From positions 18,095 to 82,094 of the forward strand of contig JBAXLI010000011.1 of the NCBI GenBank assembly GCA_037134895.1: a stretch of DNA of 64,000 bases. The letters run 5' to 3'. Source of the stretch: CAIRDP01 sp037134895. GTDB lineage: Bacteria; Bacteroidota; Bacteroidia; Bacteroidales; FEN-979. Both the position numbers and the translations under genes were made by a program. Position 1 is the first letter of the stretch, and the number at the start of each line of letters is the position of its first letter. Under the pieces are notes generated by a model that was given only the letters and a program-made list of their open reading frames with translations, made no database searches and was not told the origin of the DNA. Positions 43,250-51,520 of the stretch are shown here, in pieces.

Positions 43250-45409
43250 ATGAATTTCTCAGAATTCCAAAAAACTCACAAACTTCTCGCTCAGTACAAA
43301 TACACCTGGGCGCCTATTGACAAAGGGTACAACAACAGAACGATCTATATCAATGTCGGAGACCGTACCATCAAAGAAAAACCGGTCAGCCAGCAGATGA
43401 AGGATAAATTCATCGGCGGTAAAGGTTTCGACCTGCGCCTTCTGTGGGATGCCACCAAACCCGATACCAAATGGGATGATCCTGAAAACGAAATTGTGAT
43501 ATCAGGCGGACCATGCTGCGGGATCACCCAGTATTCGGGTGCTGGCAAGGCTATCTGCTGCTCAATCAGTCCGCAAACAGATATTATCGTAGATTCCAAT
43601 GTGGGCGGATTTTTCGGTCCCTTCCTCAAATTCTGCGGGTTCGATGCGCTGGAGATACAGGGGAAGTCTGACCAGGAAGTCATGATAGTGTTCGAGGAAG
43701 AACGTGAAGTGGTTGAAATCTATGAAGCCGGGGACCTGCCAACCGACAGCCATATCCTCGGTGAGATCCTCCACGACATGATGGCCAACCCCGAGAATGA
43801 AAAAGACAAGTACAATGTTTCAATCGTTTCAGCAGGAACTGCCGCGGATCATTCGCTGATAGGCATGCTGAACTTCACATTTTATGACATAAAGCGTAAG
43901 AAGGTAAGGCTGAAACAGGCCGGCCGCGGTGGCATAGGAACGGTGCTCCGTGATAAAAAGATCAAGGCGGTGGTAGCCCATGTGAAAACCATCGGCGGAA
44001 ACCGCAACAATGTTGTCAATATGGAAGCCATCCAGGAACGTGGCCGCAAGTTCAACAAGGAAATGAGGGATCTTGACGACAAGCAATGCGAAATGCGTTC
44101 AAAAGGCACGGCACATCTCACACATATCATGCACGATTACGACCTCCTTCCGGTGCATAATTTCAAATTCGGAAGTCATCCCGAGGTTTTTAAAATCAAC
44201 GGTGAAGTCTGGAAGTCGTTTTTCACCCAGAATGTCCCCGACGGTTGCTGGGTAGGCTGTAACATGGCCTGCGCAAAGGGTGTCGACAATTACGAACTCC
44301 GCAGCGGTCCATATAAAGGTGAAAAAGTGATTGTTGACGGACCCGAATACGAAACAACTTCTTCACTTGGTTCTATCGCAGGGATTTTCAACCCTGACTT
44401 CACTATTGAAGCAAACTTCTACTGCGATACTTACGGTATCTGCACGATTTCCTGGGGAACCATCCTCGGTTTTATGATGGAATGTTACGAAAACGGCATT
44501 CTTAATGAAGAGCGCACTGGCGGGCTCAAACTTAACTTTGGCAATGCCGATGCCGCTATGGAATTGCTTCACCAGGTTTCAAGGGGAGAAGGTTTCGGCC
44601 TTATTGCCGGGCAGGGTGTAAGAAAAATGAAAGGGATCTTTGCAAAGAACGGATGGGGCGACCCCGCCTTCATGCAGGACATTGGTATGGAAAACAAGGG
44701 TCTTGAGTATTCCCAGTATGTTTCCAAGGAGTCACTCGCACAGCAGGGCGGTTATGCCATGACCAACAAAGGCCCCCAGCATGACGAAGCCTGGCTGATC
44801 TTCATGGACATGGTCAATAACCAGATCCCGACCTTTGAGAAAAAAGCAGAAGCGCTACATTATTTTCCCATGTTCCGTACCTGGTTCGGGCTTGCCGGTT
44901 TCTGCAAACTTCCCTGGAATGATGTGGAGCCCGAAAACAATGCCCAGAGCGCCGAGCCAGCGAAAGTCCCCGAGCATGTCGACAACTACGTGACCATATT
45001 CAATGCTGTAACCGGCTTAAATATTGATAAGACGGAACTGCTACGGATGTCGGAGCGTGTTTATAACTTCCAGAGGATTCTCAGCATACGACGCGGATAT
45101 GGCCTTAGAAAACACGATGCCCAGCCTTATCGCGCCTGCGGACCGGTGACCAAAGAGGAATATGAATCGAGGGCCGACCGTTATGATAAGCAACTTCTCG
45201 AGAAAGTCGGGTTTGACCCCACAGGAAAATCCACCGAAGAAAAAATGGTTGTCCTGAGAAAACACCGCGAAGACCAGTATGAAAAGCTTCTTGATGCAGT
45301 GTACGAGCGCCGGGGATGGAACAAAAACGGTGTACCTAAGATCGAACATCTGAAGAACATCGGCATGGATCTGCCGGAGGTGCTCGCCGTTGTGGCGCCG
45401 CTGCAATAG
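43250..45409 (+). CDS. Aldehyde:ferredoxin oxidoreductase-family tungsto/molybdoenzyme
   Basis: A 719-residue AOR-family protein, the bis-pterin tungsten enzymes that oxidise aldehydes with ferredoxin. The N-terminal domain has KFIGGKGFDLRLLWD, ISGGPCCGITQYSGAGK and GGFFGPFLKFCGFDALEIQGK, in the order expected. Likely Fe-S ligands are C333, C337 and C341 (GCWVGCNMAC) and C552 (GFCKLPW). DTYGICT fits the family's D-x-x-G-L-C/D pterin motif. The first two cysteines are one residue further apart than the CxxC of classical AOR. No small ferredoxin subunit is adjacent. The thiF-thiS pair on the other side of the divergent promoters could serve its cofactor. Confidence 0.88.
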   Translation: MNFSEFQKTHKLLAQYKYTWAPIDKGYNNRTIYINVGDRTIKEKPVSQQMKDKFIGGKGFDLRLLWDATKPDTKWDDPENEIVISGGPCCGITQYSGAGKAICCSISPQTDIIVDSNVGGFFGPFLKFCGFDALEIQGKSDQEVMIVFEEEREVVEIYEAGDLPTDSHILGEILHDMMANPENEKDKYNVSIVSAGTAADHSLIGMLNFTFYDIKRKKVRLKQAGRGGIGTVLRDKKIKAVVAHVKTIGGNRNNVVNMEAIQERGRKFNKEMRDLDDKQCEMRSKGTAHLTHIMHDYDLLPVHNFKFGSHPEVFKINGEVWKSFFTQNVPDGCWVGCNMACAKGVDNYELRSGPYKGEKVIVDGPEYETTSSLGSIAGIFNPDFTIEANFYCDTYGICTISWGTILGFMMECYENGILNEERTGGLKLNFGNADAAMELLHQVSRGEGFGLIAGQGVRKMKGIFAKNGWGDPAFMQDIGMENKGLEYSQYVSKESLAQQGGYAMTNKGPQHDEAWLIFMDMVNNQIPTFEKKAEALHYFPMFRTWFGLAGFCKLPWNDVEPENNAQSAEPAKVPEHVDNYVTIFNAVTGLNIDKTELLRMSERVYNFQRILSIRRGYGLRKHDAQPYRACGPVTKEEYESRADRYDKQLLEKVGFDPTGKSTEEKMVVLRKHREDQYEKLLDAVYERRGWNKNGVPKIEHLKNIGMDLPEVLAVVAPLQ

Positions 45410-45439
45410 AGACCTTGCTGCCTGTTTTAATAGAATAGG

Positions 45440-45455
45440 GAATAATCGATTATTC
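45440..45455. terminator. Perfect 16-bp palindrome between convergent AOR and kdpE genes
   Basis: GAATAATCGATTATTC is self-complementary and lies in the 65-bp gap between the two stop codons. It might act as a weak bidirectional terminator, but it is AT-rich and has no long U-tract, so this is tentative. Confidence 0.35.
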
Positions 45456-45474
45456 ACTTAAACCTTCTTCCCAC

Positions 45475-46161
45475 CTATTCATAGCTAAACCTGTACCCTA
45501 TCCCCGATTCCGTATTGATCAGCCTCGGGCTCGAAGGATTGTCTTCAATTTTTTTCCGCAACTGGGCGATAAAAACACGCAAATACTGCGGTTGCTCAAT
45601 ATAACCCATTCCCCATATTTCTTTTAATATGTATTGATGGGTCAGTACCCGGCCTTCATTTCTGGCCAGCAGCGCAAGGAGTGAGAATTCGGTGGCCGTA
45701 AGTTTCAGCAGCTCATTGTCCTTCCTGACAATATGGTTCGCAATATCAATACTTAAGCTTCCATATTCAAGGATTGGTTTTTCAGCTAAACCCTGGCTTT
45801 GCCTGATGGTAACGCGGATCCGGGCAAGCAATTCTCCTGTGCGGAATGGTTTGGTAAGATAGTCGTTCGCCCCCTTGTCCAGAGCCTGAACAATATCCTC
45901 CTCTGAATTCCGCACCGAAAGTATAATAATTGGTTTTTCATACCATTCACGAAGCTTTTGAAGCACTTCAATGCCATCAGAATCGGGCAAGCCCAGGTCA
46001 AGAATAATCAACGCCGGCTGAACCGTGGCTGCAAGAGCCAGTCCTTCCCTGGCCGTTGAAGCTTCATGAATTTTATATCCGCTGGCCGACAGGGTAATTT
46101 CAAGCAGTCGCCGTATCTGGACTTCGTCATCGATAACAAGTATGTTCCCTAAACCTGCCAT
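45475..46161 (-). CDS. kdpE: KdpE response regulator
   Basis: A 228-residue OmpR-class regulator. Receiver: DDE at residues 11-13, phosphoacceptor D55 (LIILDLGLPDSDG), and K near residue 104 (YLTKPF). The C-terminal winged helix has TATEFSLLALLARNEGRVLTHQ and ends YLRVFIAQLRKKIED...GYRF. It activates kdpFABC under low potassium. Directly abuts the kinase half of kdpD. Confidence 0.95.
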   Translation of the reverse strand: MAGLGNILVIDDEVQIRRLLEITLSASGYKIHEASTAREGLALAATVQPALIILDLGLPDSDGIEVLQKLREWYEKPIIILSVRNSEEDIVQALDKGANDYLTKPFRTGELLARIRVTIRQSQGLAEKPILEYGSLSIDIANHIVRKDNELLKLTATEFSLLALLARNEGRVLTHQYILKEIWGMGYIEQPQYLRVFIAQLRKKIEDNPSSPRLINTESGIGYRFSYE

Positions 46162-46905
46162 TTATTCTTCATTTTGTGCGAACTGACCCATTTCGGAAAC
46201 CTCAACAGGGATCTTTATTGTAAAAACAGCCCCTCCGTTTTGCCGGTTTCCTGCTACTACGAGGCCATTGTGGGCTTCAACAAAACCTTTTACTATCGAC
46301 AACCCCAGGCCTGTCCCTCCTGCTTTGGCATCCTTCCCACGATAAAATTTATTGAATACCGAAGATACTTCATTTACAGGAAAGCCCTGTCCCCTGTCCA
46401 TCACCTGCATTGTAAGAGATCCGCTATCATAAAAGAATTTGAGCCTGATCCTGCTGCCGGCCGGAGCATTCTGGGTTGTATTTAGTATGAGGTTATGAAG
46501 CACCTGCTCAATAAGCCCGAAATCAATATTTACCAGAGGCATATCGTCAGGTATGATCACCGACAACTTGAATGGTTCCAACTCCTGCCTGAGGCTTTCT
46601 GAAACACTATGCGCAAGATCATGAACATCACACCAGTTGGGGCGAAGGGTTATGTGGCCCGATTCGAGGCGGGACATATTGAGAAGGTTTTCGATCAGCT
46701 GGTTAAGCCTTACAGAAGCAGTATGGATTTCGGAGTACAATTTTTGTTTCGTCTCTTCAGGATAAGCCTGAGACAACAATGTATCTGATGCGCCCATAAT
46801 TGATGCAACAGGGATACGCAATTCGTGAGAAATTGAATTGAAAAGGGTTTTATACAGTTTATCGGATTCATTCAGGATAAAAGCGGTTTTGGAAATATTC
46901 CTCAA
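46162..46905 (-). CDS. kdpD: KdpD histidine-kinase half (downstream of an in-frame stop)
   Basis: About 247 residues holding the HisKA and HATPase_c domains of KdpD: H27 in FNSISHELRIPVASIMGAS, then EQVLHNLILNTTQNAP (N box), DRGQGFP and GGTGLGLSIVKGFVEAH (G boxes). It is in the same frame as the upstream 643-residue part, and translation through the TAA at 46918-46920 would read ...QISSK*EREFLRNISK, which restores a normal KdpD. A TTG at 46905, preceded by AAAGGGAG, could restart translation. So it is either a split working protein or the tail of a broken gene. Confidence 0.85.
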   Translation of the reverse strand: MRNISKTAFILNESDKLYKTLFNSISHELRIPVASIMGASDTLLSQAYPEETKQKLYSEIHTASVRLNQLIENLLNMSRLESGHITLRPNWCDVHDLAHSVSESLRQELEPFKLSVIIPDDMPLVNIDFGLIEQVLHNLILNTTQNAPAGSRIRLKFFYDSGSLTMQVMDRGQGFPVNEVSSVFNKFYRGKDAKAGGTGLGLSIVKGFVEAHNGLVVAGNRQNGGAVFTIKIPVEVSEMGQFAQNEE

Positions 46906-46917
46906 AAACTCCCTTTC

Positions 46918-48849
46918 TTATTTGCTCGAAATTTGAGAGAGAAAAGCTTCCCAGAACTGTTCTTCACCTTGTGTGAACATCTTGTTATGCTTCACGGCGA
47001 TGACCCCCATATTATCGATATTTCCGGTCAGGGGATAAAACGTGAACTCAGTAGATGGCAGAGTATCTGTGTATTTCCCTGCTTTGGCAGAATGCCGGAA
47101 CACCCAGGCCGCAATACCCAGTTCATTTTCGGAAAACTGGATTTTTGTTTTATTCAGAATATGATTGTCAAACTGGCTCAGTTCGTTCTTATGGAAAATT
47201 GCACAACCAAGCTTGAAATACTTTTGAATATACCTGACGGCAATTTCCGAAACTTCATCAATCCCGCTTGCCATAGATAAATCCCTGGCGAGCTGATACA
47301 GGGCGTTTGTCCTCTCCTCCCTGACCCGGATCCTTTTTTCCTGTCGCCTTACCCTCGAAGTCAGAATACCATTAAGCAGGGCAATGATGAAAAACATGAC
47401 AAGCATCATCATATCCTCTGTCTTTTCTACGTGCAGGGTAAACTGTGGAGGAATGAATATATAATCCCAGGTTAACGCACTCAGGCTTGCGGCAAGCAGG
47501 ATCGGGCCTGTTCCGTAAAAGAGCGACAGTATGGATACCAGAAATAACAAAATAAAAGAAACAATCTGGTATCCTATATAATCCCTCAGAAAATAACAAA
47601 CCAGTGAGGAGATAACAACCAGGAAAGAGGTGATGAGGTACTGAGGTATGTTTGAGGTGATGTCAGGAATCGTAAACCGTTCCCTTAAACTGCCCTTATA
47701 CACCCGGTCTGAACCAAGAATGTATACATCAATATTTCCGCTGTATTGAATTAACCTGTTTACAAAATTTCCCAGTTGCAACATCGAAAACACATTGCGG
47801 TCCCGGGGTTTACCCACGATGATATGAGTTATATTCTCTTTTTGTGCAAAATCAACGATTGCCTTGACAATGTCGGCGTTGGTCAGAATCCTGACTTTAA
47901 TGCCTAATTGTTTTGCAAGCCTGATATTTTTATCCAGTTGCTCATGTTCTTTCGGTGTAAGCCTGTGAAGAGTTTCCACATAAATACCCTGGATGTCGGC
48001 TCCCATTGCATAAGAGAGGTTCTTGGACCAACGTAAGAGTTTACCGGAATATGGGCTTGGCCCCACAGCAACCAGGAGATGCATCCCTGTCTTCCATGGC
48101 CCCCTGATACGCTTGTGCTGCATGTATTCATGCAACTGTTTGTCAACACGATCGGCAACGATCCTTAATGCCATCTCCCGCAAAGCGGTGATGTTCCCTT
48201 TCCGGAAAAAATTTTCAATGGCATCTCTTGAACGTTCGGGAGTATATACTTTTCCCTCGTTCAGCCGCTGAAGTAATTCATCGGGTGTAAGATCGACCAG
48301 TTCAACTTCATCCGCATTCTCAAAGATCTCATCGGGCAATGTTTCGCGGATAAGTATCCCTGTGATCTGTGCAACTGTCTCCGTGCGGCTTTCAAGATGC
48401 TGTACATTTAATGTCGTATACACATTGATACCGTTTTCCAGTATTTCCTGTACATCCTGGTAACGTTTCAGATGCCTGCTCCCCGGTGCGTTGGTATGCG
48501 CAATTTCATCAACAATTACGAGCTGGGGTTTGCGGGCAATGATGGCATCCAGGTCCATCTCGTATACAGAGGTCGATTTGTAATCGTAGGTTTTACGCGG
48601 GATCACTTCAAAACCTTCAACCAGTTCGGCTGTTTCCTTCCGGTTATGTGTTTCAATATAACCGACTACAATATCAAAGCCTTTTTTTTTCTCGGCATGC
48701 GCTGCCTCCAGCATGGTATAGGTTTTGCCTACTCCTGCGCACATTCCGAAAAATATTTTCAGGGTTCCCCTTTTGCTTTTCTGTTCTTCACTGATCAGGG
48801 AAGCTAGAAGTTCATCAGGATCTGGCCGCTCGTCTTTGAACCCGTTCAC
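46918..48849 (-). CDS. kdpD: KdpD sensor half, ended by an in-frame TAA
   Basis: A 643-residue N-terminal part. The KdpD domain starts with Walker A GMCAGVGKT (residues 35-43) and includes LVIVDEIAHTNAPGSRH and VYTTLNVQHLESR. A UspA-like domain follows (about 255-380), then four short membrane spans of DUF4118 (about 405-500) and a GAF-like domain (about 520-640). It stops exactly where the HisKA domain should begin. Full-length KdpD is about 890 residues, the sum of the two halves. It overlaps kdpC by 4 bp. Confidence 0.9.
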   Translation of the reverse strand: MNGFKDERPDPDELLASLISEEQKSKRGTLKIFFGMCAGVGKTYTMLEAAHAEKKKGFDIVVGYIETHNRKETAELVEGFEVIPRKTYDYKSTSVYEMDLDAIIARKPQLVIVDEIAHTNAPGSRHLKRYQDVQEILENGINVYTTLNVQHLESRTETVAQITGILIRETLPDEIFENADEVELVDLTPDELLQRLNEGKVYTPERSRDAIENFFRKGNITALREMALRIVADRVDKQLHEYMQHKRIRGPWKTGMHLLVAVGPSPYSGKLLRWSKNLSYAMGADIQGIYVETLHRLTPKEHEQLDKNIRLAKQLGIKVRILTNADIVKAIVDFAQKENITHIIVGKPRDRNVFSMLQLGNFVNRLIQYSGNIDVYILGSDRVYKGSLRERFTIPDITSNIPQYLITSFLVVISSLVCYFLRDYIGYQIVSFILLFLVSILSLFYGTGPILLAASLSALTWDYIFIPPQFTLHVEKTEDMMMLVMFFIIALLNGILTSRVRRQEKRIRVREERTNALYQLARDLSMASGIDEVSEIAVRYIQKYFKLGCAIFHKNELSQFDNHILNKTKIQFSENELGIAAWVFRHSAKAGKYTDTLPSTEFTFYPLTGNIDNMGVIAVKHNKMFTQGEEQFWEAFLSQISSK

Positions 48850-49418
48850 TGGATCTTATCTGTCGCTAAGTTAAGCAATAATACATTAATCCTGTTTTCT
48901 CCCAGGCATAACAACTGGGGAGGTTCTGTAAGTTCCTTAATGCACCGGTACAGCTTTTGCTTCTGCAGCGGATTGAAATTCCGCACAGCTGCAATCCGTG
49001 CAACCTGGAGCAAGGCTGCTTCAGGCGAAATATGGGGATCGAGTCCGCTGGCCGATGAAAACAACATTTCCGACGGGATCACTGCATCGTTTTTCAATTG
49101 GTTAAACGCAATAAAATGCAGTTTGCACGAGTCTACGGCTCTTTTAAGTCTCACATTGGTCAATCCAAAATTTGTCCCACCCGAAGGCAGGGGATTATAT
49201 GCAATAGCAGAAGGTCGTGATGAAAAGTATACGGAACTGTCAAAGGCCTGGCCTATCAGTTCACTGCCTAAGGGCTTAGCATCCCTGTAAAGTATGCCGC
49301 CGTTGGATCCTGAAGGAAATAAAACCTGGGTAATCCCTGTTACAAGCAAGGGGTAAACTATGCCTGTAAGTATGGTAAAAAACAAGAATATTTTCAGTGA
49401 GATGATGAGTGTTTTCAT
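48846..49418 (-). CDS. kdpC: Potassium-transporting ATPase subunit KdpC
   Basis: A 190-residue KdpC with a single N-terminal membrane span (IFLFFTILTGIVYPLLVTGI) and an exported domain with SELIGQAFDSSVYFSSRPSA and SASGLDPHISPEAALLQVARIA, both KdpC hallmarks. It stabilises the KdpB-ATP complex. Overlaps kdpD by ATGA-type coupling. Confidence 0.96.
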   Translation of the reverse strand: MKTLIISLKIFLFFTILTGIVYPLLVTGITQVLFPSGSNGGILYRDAKPLGSELIGQAFDSSVYFSSRPSAIAYNPLPSGGTNFGLTNVRLKRAVDSCKLHFIAFNQLKNDAVIPSEMLFSSASGLDPHISPEAALLQVARIAAVRNFNPLQKQKLYRCIKELTEPPQLLCLGENRINVLLLNLATDKIQ

Positions 49419-49427
49419 AATGAAGCC

Positions 49428-51509
49428 CTAGATAAGGTTGATTAGGATATCGATTAGTTTAATTCCAACAAAAGGCGCTATAATGCCCCCCAAACCAAAC
49501 ACAAGCAGGTTTCTGCTCAGGGCTGTATTGGCCGATACCGGCCTGTATCGCACGCCTTTAAGGGCCAGTGGTATCAGCAGAACAATGATGATGGCGTTGA
49601 AAATAACCGCGCTTAGGATAGCGCTGTGGGGCGATACAAGTTCCATGACATTCAAAGCTGAAAGCGGGCCAACTCCATTTTTCCCTGAATACAGTGAAAC
49701 TGCGATGGCAGGAATTATGGCGAAATATTTTGCAACATCATTTGCAATACTGAAAGTGGTAAGGGAGCCCCGGGTCATTAATAGCTGTTTACCTACCTCA
49801 ACCACTTCTATCAGTTTAGTTGGATTACTGTCGAGATCCACCATATTACCTGCTTCCCTGGCTGCCTGGGTACCTGTATTCATGGCCAGCCCCACATCGG
49901 CCTGTGCCAGGGCCGGGGCATCGTTTGTACCATCGCCTATCATACCCACAAGATGCCCGTTTGCCTGCTCCTCACGGATTCGGCGAAGTTTATCCTCAGG
50001 CCTTGCTTCTGCCATGAAATCGTCCACCCCGGCTTCAGCTGCAATAGCGGCGGCAGTTAAGGGATTGTCACCGGTAATCATAATGGTTTTGATACCCATT
50101 TTTCTCAATTCGGTAAAACGATGTTTGATCCCACCTTTAACAATGTCTTTAAGATGGATTACCCCCAAAACTTTTTTATCGTCAGCCACGACCAGGGGTG
50201 TAGCCCCCTGCCGTGCCAGGTCGGAAACAATATTTTGTATCTCCTGCGGATAAAAACCGTTATTATTCTGAATAAATGTGCGGATGGCTTCTGATGAACC
50301 CTTACGTATCTTGCGAAAATGGCTCTCGTCGGTTTTCACATCAACACCACTCATTCTGGATTGGGCAGTAAAAGGGATAAATGTTGCATTGAGCTGGCTT
50401 ACTTCTCTGCCCCTGATGTTGAATTTTTCTTTGGCCAGGATAACAATTGAACGTCCCTCAGGAGTCTCGTCCGACAATGAAGAAAGCTGGGCTGCATCGG
50501 CAAGTTCTTCAAGTGTTACACCATCGGCCGGGATGAAATTCGTGGCCATACGATTGCCAAGAGTAATAGTCCCGGTTTTGTCGAGCAACAATACATCAAC
50601 ATCCCCGGCAGCTTCAATGGCCCTCCCGCTGGTGGCGATCACATTTCGCTGAATAAGCCTGTCCATCCCGCTAATACCGATAGCGCTTAACAAACCACCG
50701 ATGGTCGTCGGGATCAGGCATACCAGCAGGGCTATAAGCACCGGGATGGTCAGGTTTTGTGACATCGGCAAACCCGAGGATGAAAGGCTGTAGCCGAAAA
50801 ATGCCGGGAGGGTTACTACAACAAGCAGGAAAATAATTGTGAGACCCGAAAGAAGAATCGAAAGGGCTATTTCATTGGGCGTTTTCTGGCGTTTTGCACC
50901 TTCAACCAGGGCGATCATCCGGTCGATGAAAGTGTTGCCGGGTTCTGTCGTGATGCGTATAAGGATCCAGTCGCTGATCACTTTTGTCCCTCCTGTTACG
51001 GCCGACCGATCGCCCCCGCTTTCCCTTATAACAGGCGCCGATTCACCGGTAATTGCAGATTCGTCGACACTGGCAATGCCTTCAACCACTTCGCCGTCAG
51101 ACGGAATAACATCTCCTGCCTTACAAATAACCAGGTCGCCTGTTCTAAGTTCGGTCGCCGGGACTGGAATTTGCTGTTTCCCCAAAACTTTATGCGCCAT
51201 GGTCTGTGTCCGGTTCTTTCGAAGGCTTTCTGCCTGGGCTTTTCCCCTTCCTTCAGCCACAGCTTCTGCGAAATTTGCAAACAATACTGTAAACCAAAGC
51301 CAGATAGAAATCTGAAAATTGAAAGAAGAGAAGTTACCCTGAAACAGTCCCGCAATCACAATGATTGTTGTAAGAAACGCGCCAATGGCAACTATAAAAA
51401 TAACAGGGTTTTTTAACTGAAGCGATGGCTTTAGCTTGATCAGGCTGTCTATTGCTGCCCGGGAAAATATTTTCCGGTTAAAAAGCCCGGTATCTGAATT
51501 TTTACTCAT
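49428..51509 (-). CDS. kdpB: Potassium-transporting P-type ATPase subunit KdpB
   Basis: A 693-residue P-type ATPase, the energising subunit of KdpFABC. Phosphorylated D310 lies in LLLDKTGTITLGNR, the actuator loop is AITGESAPVI, and the hinge is MIGDGTNDAPALAQADVG. Normal length for the family. Part of kdpF-x-kdpA-kdpB-kdpC-kdpD-kdpE with 9-11 bp gaps. Confidence 0.98.
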   Translation of the reverse strand: MSKNSDTGLFNRKIFSRAAIDSLIKLKPSLQLKNPVIFIVAIGAFLTTIIVIAGLFQGNFSSFNFQISIWLWFTVLFANFAEAVAEGRGKAQAESLRKNRTQTMAHKVLGKQQIPVPATELRTGDLVICKAGDVIPSDGEVVEGIASVDESAITGESAPVIRESGGDRSAVTGGTKVISDWILIRITTEPGNTFIDRMIALVEGAKRQKTPNEIALSILLSGLTIIFLLVVVTLPAFFGYSLSSSGLPMSQNLTIPVLIALLVCLIPTTIGGLLSAIGISGMDRLIQRNVIATSGRAIEAAGDVDVLLLDKTGTITLGNRMATNFIPADGVTLEELADAAQLSSLSDETPEGRSIVILAKEKFNIRGREVSQLNATFIPFTAQSRMSGVDVKTDESHFRKIRKGSSEAIRTFIQNNNGFYPQEIQNIVSDLARQGATPLVVADDKKVLGVIHLKDIVKGGIKHRFTELRKMGIKTIMITGDNPLTAAAIAAEAGVDDFMAEARPEDKLRRIREEQANGHLVGMIGDGTNDAPALAQADVGLAMNTGTQAAREAGNMVDLDSNPTKLIEVVEVGKQLLMTRGSLTTFSIANDVAKYFAIIPAIAVSLYSGKNGVGPLSALNVMELVSPHSAILSAVIFNAIIIVLLIPLALKGVRYRPVSANTALSRNLLVFGLGGIIAPFVGIKLIDILINLI

Positions 51510-51520
51510 AGTTTTTCCAA

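Noticed and set aside
46162..46905. Independent histidine kinase gene unrelated to kdpD
   Set aside because: It is in frame with the sensor part and sequence continuity across a single TAA is complete; treated as the KdpD kinase half.
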